From NCBI GenBank assembly GCA_023443095.1, contig JAEZVV010000114.1:1-8043 (forward strand): 8,043 nt of DNA, in the 5' to 3' direction. Origin of the DNA: Pseudomonadota bacterium. Its GTDB lineage: Bacteria > Pseudomonadota > Gammaproteobacteria > Burkholderiales > Burkholderiaceae_F. This document shows positions 1 through 6,771 of the stretch, piece after piece. The notes below the pieces were generated by a model that saw only the letters and a program-made list of their open reading frames with translations, ran no database searches and was not told the origin of the DNA. Within the stretch, counting starts at the first letter, position 1; the number at the start of each line of letters is the position of its first letter. A program made the position numbers and the translations under genes.

Positions 1-991
1 CCGGCAGCCGGCCATTTTCGACAAATACGTCGTAAGCGAGCCGGTAGGCCGGTTCGTCGTAGGGGCGGCCGATCCGCGGCGCGCCAGTGGAATCCGTTTC
101 CAAGGCGACCAGCTGTTCGGCGTAGCGCTGCGACTGGTCCGGACGGTGGGCCGAGCGCGCCAGGTTCGTGAGATAAAGCAGCGCGTCGGGATCGTCGCCC
201 AGGCTGGCGGAGTGCTCCTGCGCCACCGCCAGCGCCCGGTCGAGCTGGCCACCGGCCTGGAGTGCGCGCAAGGCGTCGAACAACCAGCGCCGCTGGTTGG
301 CGGGCAGCTGGGAGAGCGACTGCGCGCGCAGATAAAGCGCGGCTGCCTGATCGACATGGCCGAGAGCGAGCATGCGTTGGGCGGCCTGCTCCCACCAGCC
401 GGGCGACAGCTCGGCCCGGCTCGCGAGCAGCCGTTCGTGCAGGCGGGTTGCGGCCCCGGTCGCGCCGACCCGCGACGCGAGCTCGGCCAGGCTCGCCAGT
501 TCGGCGGGCGAGCCGTCGTCGCGGGAATAATCGTCGATGCGCTGGCGCAGCTGCTCGAGCAGAAGAGCGTGGCGCGGATCCGAGCTGGGCACCGAATAAA
601 CCTCGCGCGAATCGAGATCGAGCGCGAGCAAGCGGTAGTCGGCCGGGCTGATGTCGGGGGCCAGCCGCTGCAGTTCGGCGCGGGCATCGGCGTAGTGGCC
701 GATCTCGCTCAGCTGGCGCAGCAGCAGGCGGCGCAGTTCGAGGTCGTGCGGACGGGCGCGCAGCCATAGCTTCAGGTAGTCGATCCGCAGCTCCTCGGCC
801 TCGGCGAGGGACGAACTCAGGCGCCGCTCCAGATTCTGGTTCGGGAAGATGACAATCAGACCGAAAGCGGTGAGCGCACTGACGAGCAGGATCGTCCAGG
901 GCGGCGCCAGCCGCTCGCGCTCACCGGCTGCAAGCGACAGCCACCTTGACCGATTGCGCTGCGTGTTGGGATGTGGTGCGGACGACTTCAT
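1..991 (-). CDS. pelB: PelB-like Pel polysaccharide export protein, N-terminal part (3' end outside window)
   Basis: Only the first 330 residues lie in the window; the reading frame is still open at position 1. The cytoplasmic start is basic and polar (residues 1-32). One membrane helix follows at about 33-50, starting PWTILLVSAL and ending IFPNQ. The rest is alpha-helical with TPR-like character: paired amphipathic helices such as GHVDQAAALYLRAQ (211-224) and GQLDRALAVAQEH (248-260). In Pseudomonas aeruginosa, PelB is a protein of about 1,200 residues with an N-terminal membrane anchor, many TPRs that bind PelA in the periplasm, and a C-terminal outer-membrane beta-barrel that exports Pel. 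The position directly after pelA and the anchor-plus-TPR layout support the name; the barrel cannot be checked here. The only ATG upstream of the membrane helix in this frame is at 991, inside the end of pelA, giving a 71-base overlap. No clear Shine-Dalgarno precedes it, which suggests translational coupling to pelA. Confidence 0.82.
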   Translation of the reverse strand, partial: MKSSAPHPNTQRNRSRWLSLAAGERERLAPPWTILLVSALTAFGLIVIFPNQNLERRLSSSLAEAEELRIDYLKLWLRARPHDLELRRLLLRQLSEIGHYADARAELQRLAPDISPADYRLLALDLDSREVYSVPSSDPRHALLLEQLRQRIDDYSRDDGSPAELASLAELASRVGATGAATRLHERLLASRAELSPGWWEQAAQRMLALGHVDQAAALYLRAQSLSQLPANQRRWLFDALRALQAGGQLDRALAVAQEHSASLGDDPDALLYLTNLARSAHRPDQSQRYAEQLVALETDSTGAPRIGRPYDEPAYRLAYDVFVENGRLP

Positions 992-3737
992 AAATCGGCA
1001 GGCCGGCCGTGCTGCCGCCTGCGGGTTTGACTTCGCGTCCGTCGATGCGTACGCGGCAGCCGGTGGCATTGGCCAGCCGGAAGCTGGGCGAGGCATAACT
1101 GGACAGCACGAAGTCGAGCTGGCCCGGCGCGCGTTGGATCTCGCTGGCGCGGCCGTTGGCGTCGAACAGATAAGGCTGGGCGGGGCCGCTGTCGGCGCCG
1201 ACGACCAGCTCGGCATCGCCGCTGCCGAGGTGGACGAAGGTGGCGCGCGGTCCGGGCGCGGCCCCGGCCAACTGGCGGCTGGCGCCGAAAGCCACGCCAG
1301 TGTCGGCCGGCAGGCGCAGGCTGCGCACCTCGCCGTCGCCGCGCAGGCGCCAGCGCGGCGCGGCCGAGCGCAGGTCGCGCGCGATCGCCAGGCCGTGGAA
1401 GTCGCGCACCTTGCGGATGTAGTCCGAGGCGTAGACCGGCGTGTTCGGCTGCGCCAGCGCCCAGTCGTAGACCTTGCGCAAGGCGTTGAGCGCAGCGGGT
1501 TTCGACGCCGAATACGTGTGGTAATAGATGTTGACCGGCTTGAGCCGGTAGGGAGCGCCGGTGAGTTCGAAGGTTTCGATCACGCGCTGAAAACCGTAGA
1601 ACGGACCGGTCCACAGGTTGGTGTAGATGTTCTCGTTCTGCATCGGCGCGAAGACCTGCAGCGTGCCGCCTCGGCGCAGGCCGAAGCCGGCCGCCGCGGC
1701 GAGCGTGGGGTTCGAGCGTGTGAGCGTGGTGTCGCCGCCGTTCATGTTGAGCAGGCCGGCGCGGTCGGTCGCCGCCACGGCGTCGGGGCCGGGGGCGGTG
1801 TCGCCGGTCCACAGGAAGACCTTGGTGCGTTTGTCGGGCGGAGCCAGGCGGGTGTCGATGTAGCGGACCGAGCCCGCGATTTCGCGGTCGAGGTCGAAGC
1901 GATAACCCGGGATCGAGAGGTTGAGGTCCTTCCTCTGGTAGTTGCCGCCGGCTTGGCCGCCGATCGCCTTCCAGAAGAAGGGGTGCGAATACGAGTGGCT
2001 GGCGATCTCGACATTGGGCAGGGCGAAGATCCGCCGCGCGATCGGCTCGAGCGCGGCCGAGAGCTGCGGGTAGACGCCGGTGGCACCGGTTTCGCCCTCG
2101 ATCACCGACATCGTGTGCGGGATCGGGTAGCGCTCAAGGATTTCGCTGCGCAGGACATCGGCGGCGAAGGGGCTGCCGGGCTGTTCGGCGCGCGAAGCAA
2201 AACCGTCGCCGTCGATGTGGGCAAGCAGCAGGCGGCGGCCGGCTTCGGTGCTGACATCGGGGACCGGCGCGACGGGCGAACCCAGCGCGGCGTGTAGGAA
2301 AGCGATCGGATCGATCACCCAGCGGCCGCTGGAATCGCCCCCTGCGAGCGGGTCCAGCGCATAGGGCGCAAAGGCGTAAGCGCCCCAGGGCGTGATGCCG
2401 ACCGCGTCGATCACCGCGCCGCCGGCCGTTCGCAGCGACAGCAGGACCTCGCCCGGGCCGGTCTGGCGCAGTTCGCTGTCGTCGTCGCGTTTGGTCAGGC
2501 TGGGGCGGGTCTCGAAACCCACTAGCGGCGCTGCGCGTTCGATCCGGCGGGCGCCGCCCGTGTCGGCGACCGGGCGAAAGCCGAGCCGCCGCATCAGGGC
2601 CGAGTCCGGCGCCAGCCCGGCTTCGTTCATCAGCACCAGCTTGACCCCGGCCTGCTGCTGCCGAGCCAGCCAGGTTTCGAAGCGCGGGTTGAGGGCAGCG
2701 ACCGGCTGCGAGAACCAGGTGACGACGGCGGCGGTCACTCCCGGGTCGAGCCACTCGGGCAGGGTTTCGCGCACGTCGACCACGTCGACCACGTAGCCCA
2801 GATAGTTGAGCGGAAGGCCGAGCGCCCGCAAGGCGGACGTGGTCTGGAAGTTTTCGCCGGGCGCGCGATCGGTGACCAGCAGGACTCGGCGCGGCTGGAC
2901 CTCGAGGTCGCCGATGCCGACGCCGTCGAGCGTGCCATTGCTGACCCAGGGGACGAAGCCGTCGTCGCGGATGCGGGCGGCGATCTCGCGGGCACGCGGA
3001 CGGTCGGCGGGCGGCGCGTAGTCGATCGCGATCGCCGGCACGCCGAGTTCGGCCTGAACGCGTTTGAGCTGGCCGGCAAGCCAGGCCCGGTCGGCGGACG
3101 GGACTTCGCGGTAGCTGCGGCTGGCGGGATCGTAGGCGCCGTACAGCGATTCCGCGGCGACGGCCGCCACCTTGCCCTTGAGGCGGGGCGCGATCTCAAA
3201 GCCGCGGTTGAGCACCAGCCGCACGCCGGGGAAACGTTCGTGCAGGCGCTGGATCAGTGCGACCAGCGCATCTTCACGCTCCTTGCGGGCGGCGGGGGTG
3301 GTGGCGTAGCGGTGGTAGCTGTCGAGCGTGTCGAGAAAGAAGCTGCGCCAGCCGCGCTCCCATAGCGGAGCAAACACCTGCTCGACCATGAAGCCGGCGT
3401 AACCCGGCGCCGCGACATCGAGCACGCGCGAGCGCCAGCCGGCGTTTTCGCCGACCACCCATTCGGGCTTGATGCCCTTGGCCCAGGGGCGGCTGGGCAG
3501 GACTTCGCCGACGCTGACGTAAGCGGCCCATTCGGTGGGGCGTGGCAGGGTGGCGGGCCGGGCGGTCGAATCCGGGTCCAGCACCACCAGGTCGAAGCTG
3601 CGCAAGGCGTCGATCGGCGGTTGCGAGCCGTAGTGAAGCGCCACCGTGGGCGTGTCCGCCGCTGTTACCTGGGCGCCGCCCAGGGCCAGCACGAGCGCAG
3701 CCAGCCAGTGTCGGCAACAAGACTGGAATCGACTCAT
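921..3737 (-). CDS. pelA: PelA: bifunctional periplasmic Pel glycoside hydrolase (GH114) and polysaccharide deacetylase
   Basis: This 938-residue protein (P. aeruginosa PelA is 948) de-N-acetylates and trims the GalNAc-rich Pel polysaccharide in the periplasm before export through PelB. Residues 1-26 form a signal peptide: basic start, hydrophobic core WLAALVLALGG, cleavage near VTA/AD. A GH114 glycosidase domain spans about 28-275, with Asp136 in FFLDTLDSY and Glu196 in AAESLYGAYD as the likely catalytic acids, matching PelA Asp160 and Glu218. A Rossmann-like middle domain covers about 283-400. The deacetylase domain covers about 500-780: HIDGDGF gives Asp509 and Asp511, SHSYSH gives metal-ligand histidines 581 and 585, and Glu619 follows. 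These align at a constant offset of 19 with Asp528, Asp530, His600, His604 and Glu638 of P. aeruginosa PelA, recalled from the literature. A beta-rich C-terminal domain runs from about 795 to 938. The start ATG overlaps the galE stop as ATGA. An open frame continues upstream to 4634, but it lies antiphase inside galE and would bury the signal peptide. Confidence 0.95.
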   Translation of the reverse strand: MSRFQSCCRHWLAALVLALGGAQVTAADTPTVALHYGSQPPIDALRSFDLVVLDPDSTARPATLPRPTEWAAYVSVGEVLPSRPWAKGIKPEWVVGENAGWRSRVLDVAAPGYAGFMVEQVFAPLWERGWRSFFLDTLDSYHRYATTPAARKEREDALVALIQRLHERFPGVRLVLNRGFEIAPRLKGKVAAVAAESLYGAYDPASRSYREVPSADRAWLAGQLKRVQAELGVPAIAIDYAPPADRPRAREIAARIRDDGFVPWVSNGTLDGVGIGDLEVQPRRVLLVTDRAPGENFQTTSALRALGLPLNYLGYVVDVVDVRETLPEWLDPGVTAAVVTWFSQPVAALNPRFETWLARQQQAGVKLVLMNEAGLAPDSALMRRLGFRPVADTGGARRIERAAPLVGFETRPSLTKRDDDSELRQTGPGEVLLSLRTAGGAVIDAVGITPWGAYAFAPYALDPLAGGDSSGRWVIDPIAFLHAALGSPVAPVPDVSTEAGRRLLLAHIDGDGFASRAEQPGSPFAADVLRSEILERYPIPHTMSVIEGETGATGVYPQLSAALEPIARRIFALPNVEIASHSYSHPFFWKAIGGQAGGNYQRKDLNLSIPGYRFDLDREIAGSVRYIDTRLAPPDKRTKVFLWTGDTAPGPDAVAATDRAGLLNMNGGDTTLTRSNPTLAAAAGFGLRRGGTLQVFAPMQNENIYTNLWTGPFYGFQRVIETFELTGAPYRLKPVNIYYHTYSASKPAALNALRKVYDWALAQPNTPVYASDYIRKVRDFHGLAIARDLRSAAPRWRLRGDGEVRSLRLPADTGVAFGASRQLAGAAPGPRATFVHLGSGDAELVVGADSGPAQPYLFDANGRASEIQRAPGQLDFVLSSYASPSFRLANATGCRVRIDGREVKPAGGSTAGLPIYEVVRTTSQHAAQSVKVAVACSR

Positions 3738-4777
3738 CCTTGCTGGGACCGGTAGCCCTCGGGGTTGCGGCTTTGCCAGCGCCAGCCGTCGGCGCACATC
3801 TGCTCGACTCCGCGCCGGGCGGACCAGCCGAGCAGGGACTGGGCGAGGCTGGGGTCGGCCCAGCAGGCGGCGATGTCGCCCGGGCGGCGCGGCGCAATGA
3901 CGTACGGGACCCGGGTGCCGGTGGCGCGTTCGAAAGCGGTCACCAGTTCCAGCACGCTGGTGCCGCGGCCGGTGCCGAGGTTGATCGGCATGAAGCCTGG
4001 ATGGCCGGCGGCAAAGCCGAGCGCGGCGACATGGCCGGCGGCGAGGTCGACCACGTGGATGTAGTCGCGTACGCCGGTGCCGTCGGGGGTGGGCCAATCC
4101 TGGCCGAACACCGACAGCTGCGCCCGCTTGCCGATCGCCACCTGGGTGATGAAGGGAAACAGGTTGTTGGGCGTGTCGGCCGGGTCCTCGCCGATGAGGC
4201 CGCTTTCGTGAGCGCCGACCGGGTTGAAGTAGCGCAGCGCCACGGCCGAAAACTCGGGATCGGCGACGCAGACGTCGCGCAGGATCTGCTCGACCATGAC
4301 CTTGGTCGCGCCGTAGGGGTTGACGGCCCGGATCGGTGCATCTTCGGTCAGCGGCAGGCGATCGGGCACGCCGTAGACCGTGGCCGACGAACTGAAGACG
4401 AAACGCTTGACGCCGGCACGCTGGCAGGCCTGGAGCAGGGCCAGGGTGCCGCCGATGTTGTTGTCGTAATACTCGAGCGGCCGGGCGACCGATTCGCCGA
4501 CCGCCTTGAACGCGGCGAAGTGGATCACGGCGTCGATTTTCTGCTCGGCCAGCAGCCGGTCGAGCAGGGCCGAGTCGCGGATATCGCCTTCGACCAGCGG
4601 GACCGGGCGGCCTGCGATCGCTTCGACCCGGCACAGGGCTTCGGGCGAGCTGTTCGAAAAATTGTCCAGGCAGACCGCGTCGAACCCTGCCGCCAGCAGT
4701 TCGATCAAGGTGTGCGAGCCGATATAGCCGGCGCCGCCAGTGACCAAGACGCGCTGGCGAACGGAGTGAGGACTCAT
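3734..4777 (-). CDS. galE: UDP-glucose/UDP-GlcNAc 4-epimerase GalE, probably UDP-GalNAc-forming, in the Pel operon
   Basis: This 347-residue short-chain dehydrogenase/reductase-type epimerase (E. coli GalE is 338) interconverts UDP-glucose and UDP-galactose and, by inference here, UDP-GlcNAc and UDP-GalNAc in the cytoplasm. The NAD-binding glycine motif GGAGYIG is at 14-20. The catalytic Ser131 lies in FSSSATVYG, and the YxxxK pair is Tyr155 and Lys159 in NPYGATK. Other family signatures are LRYFNPVGAHESG (181-193) and DGTGVRDYIHV (232-242). Cys305 in AACWAD aligns with Tyr299 of E. coli GalE, where a Tyr-to-Cys change is known to admit N-acetylated UDP-sugars. This fits supply of UDP-GalNAc for Pel synthesis. 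The start at 4777 (MSPHSVRQRVLVTGG) gives the normal family N-terminus. The frame extends to a TTG at 4903, but that would add 42 uncharacteristic residues. No good Shine-Dalgarno is visible. The stop codon overlaps the pelA start. Confidence 0.95.
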   Translation of the reverse strand: MSPHSVRQRVLVTGGAGYIGSHTLIELLAAGFDAVCLDNFSNSSPEALCRVEAIAGRPVPLVEGDIRDSALLDRLLAEQKIDAVIHFAAFKAVGESVARPLEYYDNNIGGTLALLQACQRAGVKRFVFSSSATVYGVPDRLPLTEDAPIRAVNPYGATKVMVEQILRDVCVADPEFSAVALRYFNPVGAHESGLIGEDPADTPNNLFPFITQVAIGKRAQLSVFGQDWPTPDGTGVRDYIHVVDLAAGHVAALGFAAGHPGFMPINLGTGRGTSVLELVTAFERATGTRVPYVIAPRRPGDIAACWADPSLAQSLLGWSARRGVEQMCADGWRWQSRNPEGYRSQQG

Positions 4778-4855
4778 GGGTCGGCGCTTCGAAGAGAAAG
4801 GGGCAAGGGCGTATTCTGCCAGCCGCTTGATTCCACGAGGAAAACAGGCAAGGAA

Positions 4856-4865
4856 AACCCGGGTT
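4856..4865. repeat. Perfect 10-base palindrome AACCCGGGTT
   Basis: AACCCGGGTT reads the same on both strands. It sits near the middle of the galE/membrane-protein intergenic region, about 80 bases from each start codon. A palindrome of this size can be a dimeric regulator site, but in GC-rich DNA it can also arise by chance. No factor is assigned. Confidence 0.3.
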
Positions 4866-4878
4866 CTGCGGCTAACCT

Positions 4879-4907
4879 GATCTGCGTCGCCGCGAAGCGA
4901 CAAGATC
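4879..4907. repeat. Interrupted inverted repeat (GATCT..GTCGC / GCGAC.AGATC) in the divergent intergenic region
   Basis: The left arms GATCT (4879-4883) and GTCGC (4886-4890) are complementary to GCGAC (4897-4901) and AGATC (4903-4907). The loop is CGCGAA, and there is a small 2-versus-1 internal mismatch, giving 10 paired bases in total. It lies 39 bases before the start of the plus-strand gene and about 100 bases before galE. It could be an operator for the divergent pair or a hairpin in the leader of one transcript. It has no T-tract and is not a convincing terminator. Confidence 0.4.
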
Positions 4908-4946
4908 GGCCCTCAAACTGCAGCGGGCTGCGACAATCCAGGTGCC

Positions 4947-5678
4947 ATGGAAACCCTCGTTTTTCTTCTGCTAGTCCTTGCGCTGGTGAGCGCCGTCGTG
5001 TGGTTCGTGGTGCGCGCCCGCAGCATCCGCCAGCAGGCGATGGTCCGCGAAGCCGCGGCGCTCGAGTCGCTGCTGGCTGCGACCCACACCGGCACGGCGT
5101 CCGCCGCGGGCGAGGTGGTCGACACCACGGAACTCGATGCGCCGGCCGGCGCGCGGGCGGCGACGCGTCTTGCTGCGCCGCCGCGGCCGTGGGTGCCGCC
5201 GCCCGAAGACGGCGAGATCTCGCAGATCCTGTCCGACGACCAGCAGCTGCCGCCGCTGCGCACCTCGGGCCGCGCCGGTGCAGCCGAGGCGGGCCTGGCT
5301 GCGGCGCCGCTGCGCACCCTGGTGCTGGCCTGGTTCGAGGCGCGCGGCTACCGCCTGCTGCCGGTGGCTCCCACCGCCTGGCCGATCGAAGGGGTGCTGG
5401 TGCACAGCGAAAACGTGGTGCGCAGCTATGCCTTCGTGGTCCAGCCCGAGCGCGTGACGCAGGAGCGGATTTCGGCCCTGCTGGGCCAGGCGGCCGAACT
5501 CGACCTGCGACGGGTGGCGCTGGTGGCCGAAAACGGCGCCGAACCGGGCGTGCGCGAAAGCGCACGGCGGCGCCATGTGCGCCTGATCGACCGGCCCGTG
5601 ATGGAGGCCGAGCTGGCGGAGCTGCCGCGCGAGACCGCGGCGCGCATCGTCGCTGCGGCACGCGCGTATTCGGCCTGA
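4947..5678 (+). CDS. Membrane-anchored protein of unknown function with a degenerate Mrr/restriction-endonuclease-like domain
   Basis: I do not recognise this 243-residue protein by name. One membrane helix at about 4-22 (LVFLLLVLALVSAVVWFVV) is followed by the basic stretch RARSIRQQ, predicting an N-in anchor when the positive-inside rule is read with care. Residues 45-120 form a low-complexity Ala/Pro-rich linker with an acidic patch (PPPEDGE). Residues 122-225 resemble the Mrr-type PD-(D/E)xK nuclease fold: a helix ending in FEARGY (130-135), then WPIEGVLV, then a strand YAFVVQPE, a helix, a strand RRVALVAENG, and the ending RHVRLIDRPVMEAEL typical of Mrr-like domains (LIDG..L). The usual catalytic Asp and QxK are replaced by Glu148 and Gln166-Pro-Glu168, so a nuclease activity is doubtful. 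The fold call is by eye. The gene is divergent from galE and ends 4 bases from the convergent radical SAM gene. An AGGTG lies only 2 bases before the ATG, so the ribosome site is poor. Confidence 0.8.
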   Translation: METLVFLLLVLALVSAVVWFVVRARSIRQQAMVREAAALESLLAATHTGTASAAGEVVDTTELDAPAGARAATRLAAPPRPWVPPPEDGEISQILSDDQQLPPLRTSGRAGAAEAGLAAAPLRTLVLAWFEARGYRLLPVAPTAWPIEGVLVHSENVVRSYAFVVQPERVTQERISALLGQAAELDLRRVALVAENGAEPGVRESARRRHVRLIDRPVMEAELAELPRETAARIVAAARAYSA

Positions 5679-5682
5679 GGTT

Positions 5683-6771
5683 TCAGGACGCCAGCCGCAC
5701 TACCCGACGGCGGTTGCCGAAGCGCCCGGGCCGAGCGTCGAACACACCCGCAAGTCCGGTTCCGCAATACGGGCAGGCGCCGTCGGGGCCGAGTTCGTAA
5801 GTCGTGATGTCGTGCCAGTCGCGTTGGATCAGCCGCGCCTGGCAACGCGGGCAGGCAGTGCTGCCGCCGTCGCGGTCGTGCACATTGCCGGTGTAGGCGA
5901 ACTGCAGGCCTTCTTCCTGCGCGATGCGGCGCGCGCGCGCCAGCGTGCCCGCTGGCGTGGCCGGCACCTGAGCCATCTTCCAGTCGGGGTGGAAGGCGGA
6001 GAAATGCAGGGGAATGTCGGGTCGCAGCTCGTTCGCCACCCAATGGCAGAGGGCATGCAGTTCGGCGTCCGAGTCGTTGTGTCCGGGGATGACGAGGGTG
6101 GTGATCTCGGTCCACACCCGGGTCTGGTGCACCAGGTAGGACAAGGTATCGAGCACGGGCGCGAGGTGGGCGCCGGTGAGCTTGAAGTAGAAATCTTCGC
6201 GGAAGGACTTGAGGTCGACGTTGGCCGCGTCCATGGCCGCGAAGAAGTCGCGCCGCGGCGCCGGGCGGATGTAGCCGGCAGTGACCGCCACCGTCGCCAG
6301 CCCGAGCTCGTGGCAGGCGGCTGCGGTATCGATCGCGTATTCGGCAAAAATCACGGGGTCGTTGTAGGTGAAGGCGACCGAACGGGCGCCGCTCGCAGCC
6401 GCGGCGGCGGCGATCTGCTCGGGCTGGGCGGCGTCGAGCAGGCGGTCCATCTCGGTCGACTTGGAGATGTCCCAGTTCTGGCAGAACTTGCAGGCCAGGT
6501 TGCAGCCGGCGGTGCCGAAAGAAAACACCGAGCTACCGGGGTGGAAATGGAACAGCGGCTTCTTTTCGATCGGGTCGAGGCAGAAGCCCGAGGAGCGGCC
6601 GTAAGTCGAAAGCACCATGTGGTCGCCGACGCGGCGGCGGACGAAACACAGGCCGCGCTGGCCTTCGTGCAGCTTGCAGTCGCGCGGGCAGAGGTCGCAC
6701 TGGAGCCTGCCGTCGGGCAAGGCATGCCACCACCGTGCTGGGCTGAGGTCGGCGTCGTTGCGGTTCGGCAT
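5683..6771 (-). CDS. amrS: AmmeMemoRadiSam system radical SAM enzyme
   Basis: This 362-residue enzyme belongs to the PflA-like (COG1180) branch of radical SAM proteins that accompanies MEMO and AMMECR1 domain proteins. The N-terminal cysteine cluster CDLCPRDC (Cys25, 28, 32) plus Cys42 in GQRGLC is typical of this branch. The 4Fe-4S/SAM motif CxxxCxxC is Cys90, 94 and 97 in TAGCNLACKFCQNW. Downstream are FTYNDPVIFAEY (134-145), DLKSF (186-190) and HFSAFHPDWKM (256-266). The C-terminal pairs CPRC (307-310) and CPYC (333-336) form a probable rubredoxin-like metal knuckle. Members generate a 5'-deoxyadenosyl radical, but the substrate of this subfamily is not known to me. The start at 6771 follows an AGGAGG, and its A is shared with the stop of the upstream MEMO-AMMECR1 gene (TGATG), so the two are co-translated. 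The open frame reaching 7161 lies antiphase inside that gene and is ignored. Confidence 0.93.
   Translation of the reverse strand: MPNRNDADLSPARWWHALPDGRLQCDLCPRDCKLHEGQRGLCFVRRRVGDHMVLSTYGRSSGFCLDPIEKKPLFHFHPGSSVFSFGTAGCNLACKFCQNWDISKSTEMDRLLDAAQPEQIAAAAAASGARSVAFTYNDPVIFAEYAIDTAAACHELGLATVAVTAGYIRPAPRRDFFAAMDAANVDLKSFREDFYFKLTGAHLAPVLDTLSYLVHQTRVWTEITTLVIPGHNDSDAELHALCHWVANELRPDIPLHFSAFHPDWKMAQVPATPAGTLARARRIAQEEGLQFAYTGNVHDRDGGSTACPRCQARLIQRDWHDITTYELGPDGACPYCGTGLAGVFDARPGRFGNRRRVVRLAS

Larger units (their letters stand above)
4778..4946. promoter_or_regulatory. Divergent intergenic region between galE-pelAB and the plus-strand membrane protein gene
   Basis: This 169-base gap must hold the 5' ends of both divergent transcripts, so the promoters of the galE-pelA-pelB unit and of the plus-strand gene are expected here. 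It is richer in A-runs (for example around 4838-4857) than the flanking genes. It contains a perfect 10-base palindrome (4856-4865) and an interrupted inverted repeat (4879-4907), either of which could be an operator. I could not pick a convincing -35/-10 pair on either strand, nor a sigma-54 site with correct spacing, so exact promoter positions are not assigned. Confidence 0.55.

Noticed and set aside
146..769. 207-codon plus-strand open frame at the left end
   Set aside because: It is the shadow of the minus-strand PelB frame, which shows a membrane helix and TPR-like helices and stays open across the region.
849..2297. 482-codon plus-strand open frame opposite pelA
   Set aside because: It is the antisense of the deacetylase half of pelA, rich in Ala, Gly, Arg and Val with no recognisable motif. 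Long antisense frames are normal at this GC content.
2772..2793. Short direct repeat of cacgtcgac
   Set aside because: Two and a half copies simply encode the Val-Val-Asp repeat in PelA residues 316-322; too short and in-frame to indicate a mobile or regulatory repeat.
3738..4634. 299-residue N-terminal extension of PelA
   Set aside because: It is in the wrong frame inside galE, rich in Arg and Pro, and would bury a good signal peptide. The start at 3737 with ATGA coupling fits the family length.
4800..4822. Sigma-54-like TGGCA...TTGC elements upstream of galE (minus strand)
   Set aside because: The GG and GC doublets are separated by 14 bases instead of the required 10, so this is not a credible sigma-54 promoter.
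3542..5800. 752-codon plus-strand open frame
   Set aside because: It runs antisense through pelA and galE, crosses the intergenic region and then reads the plus-strand gene in a wrong frame. Its composition is low-complexity and no domain is visible.
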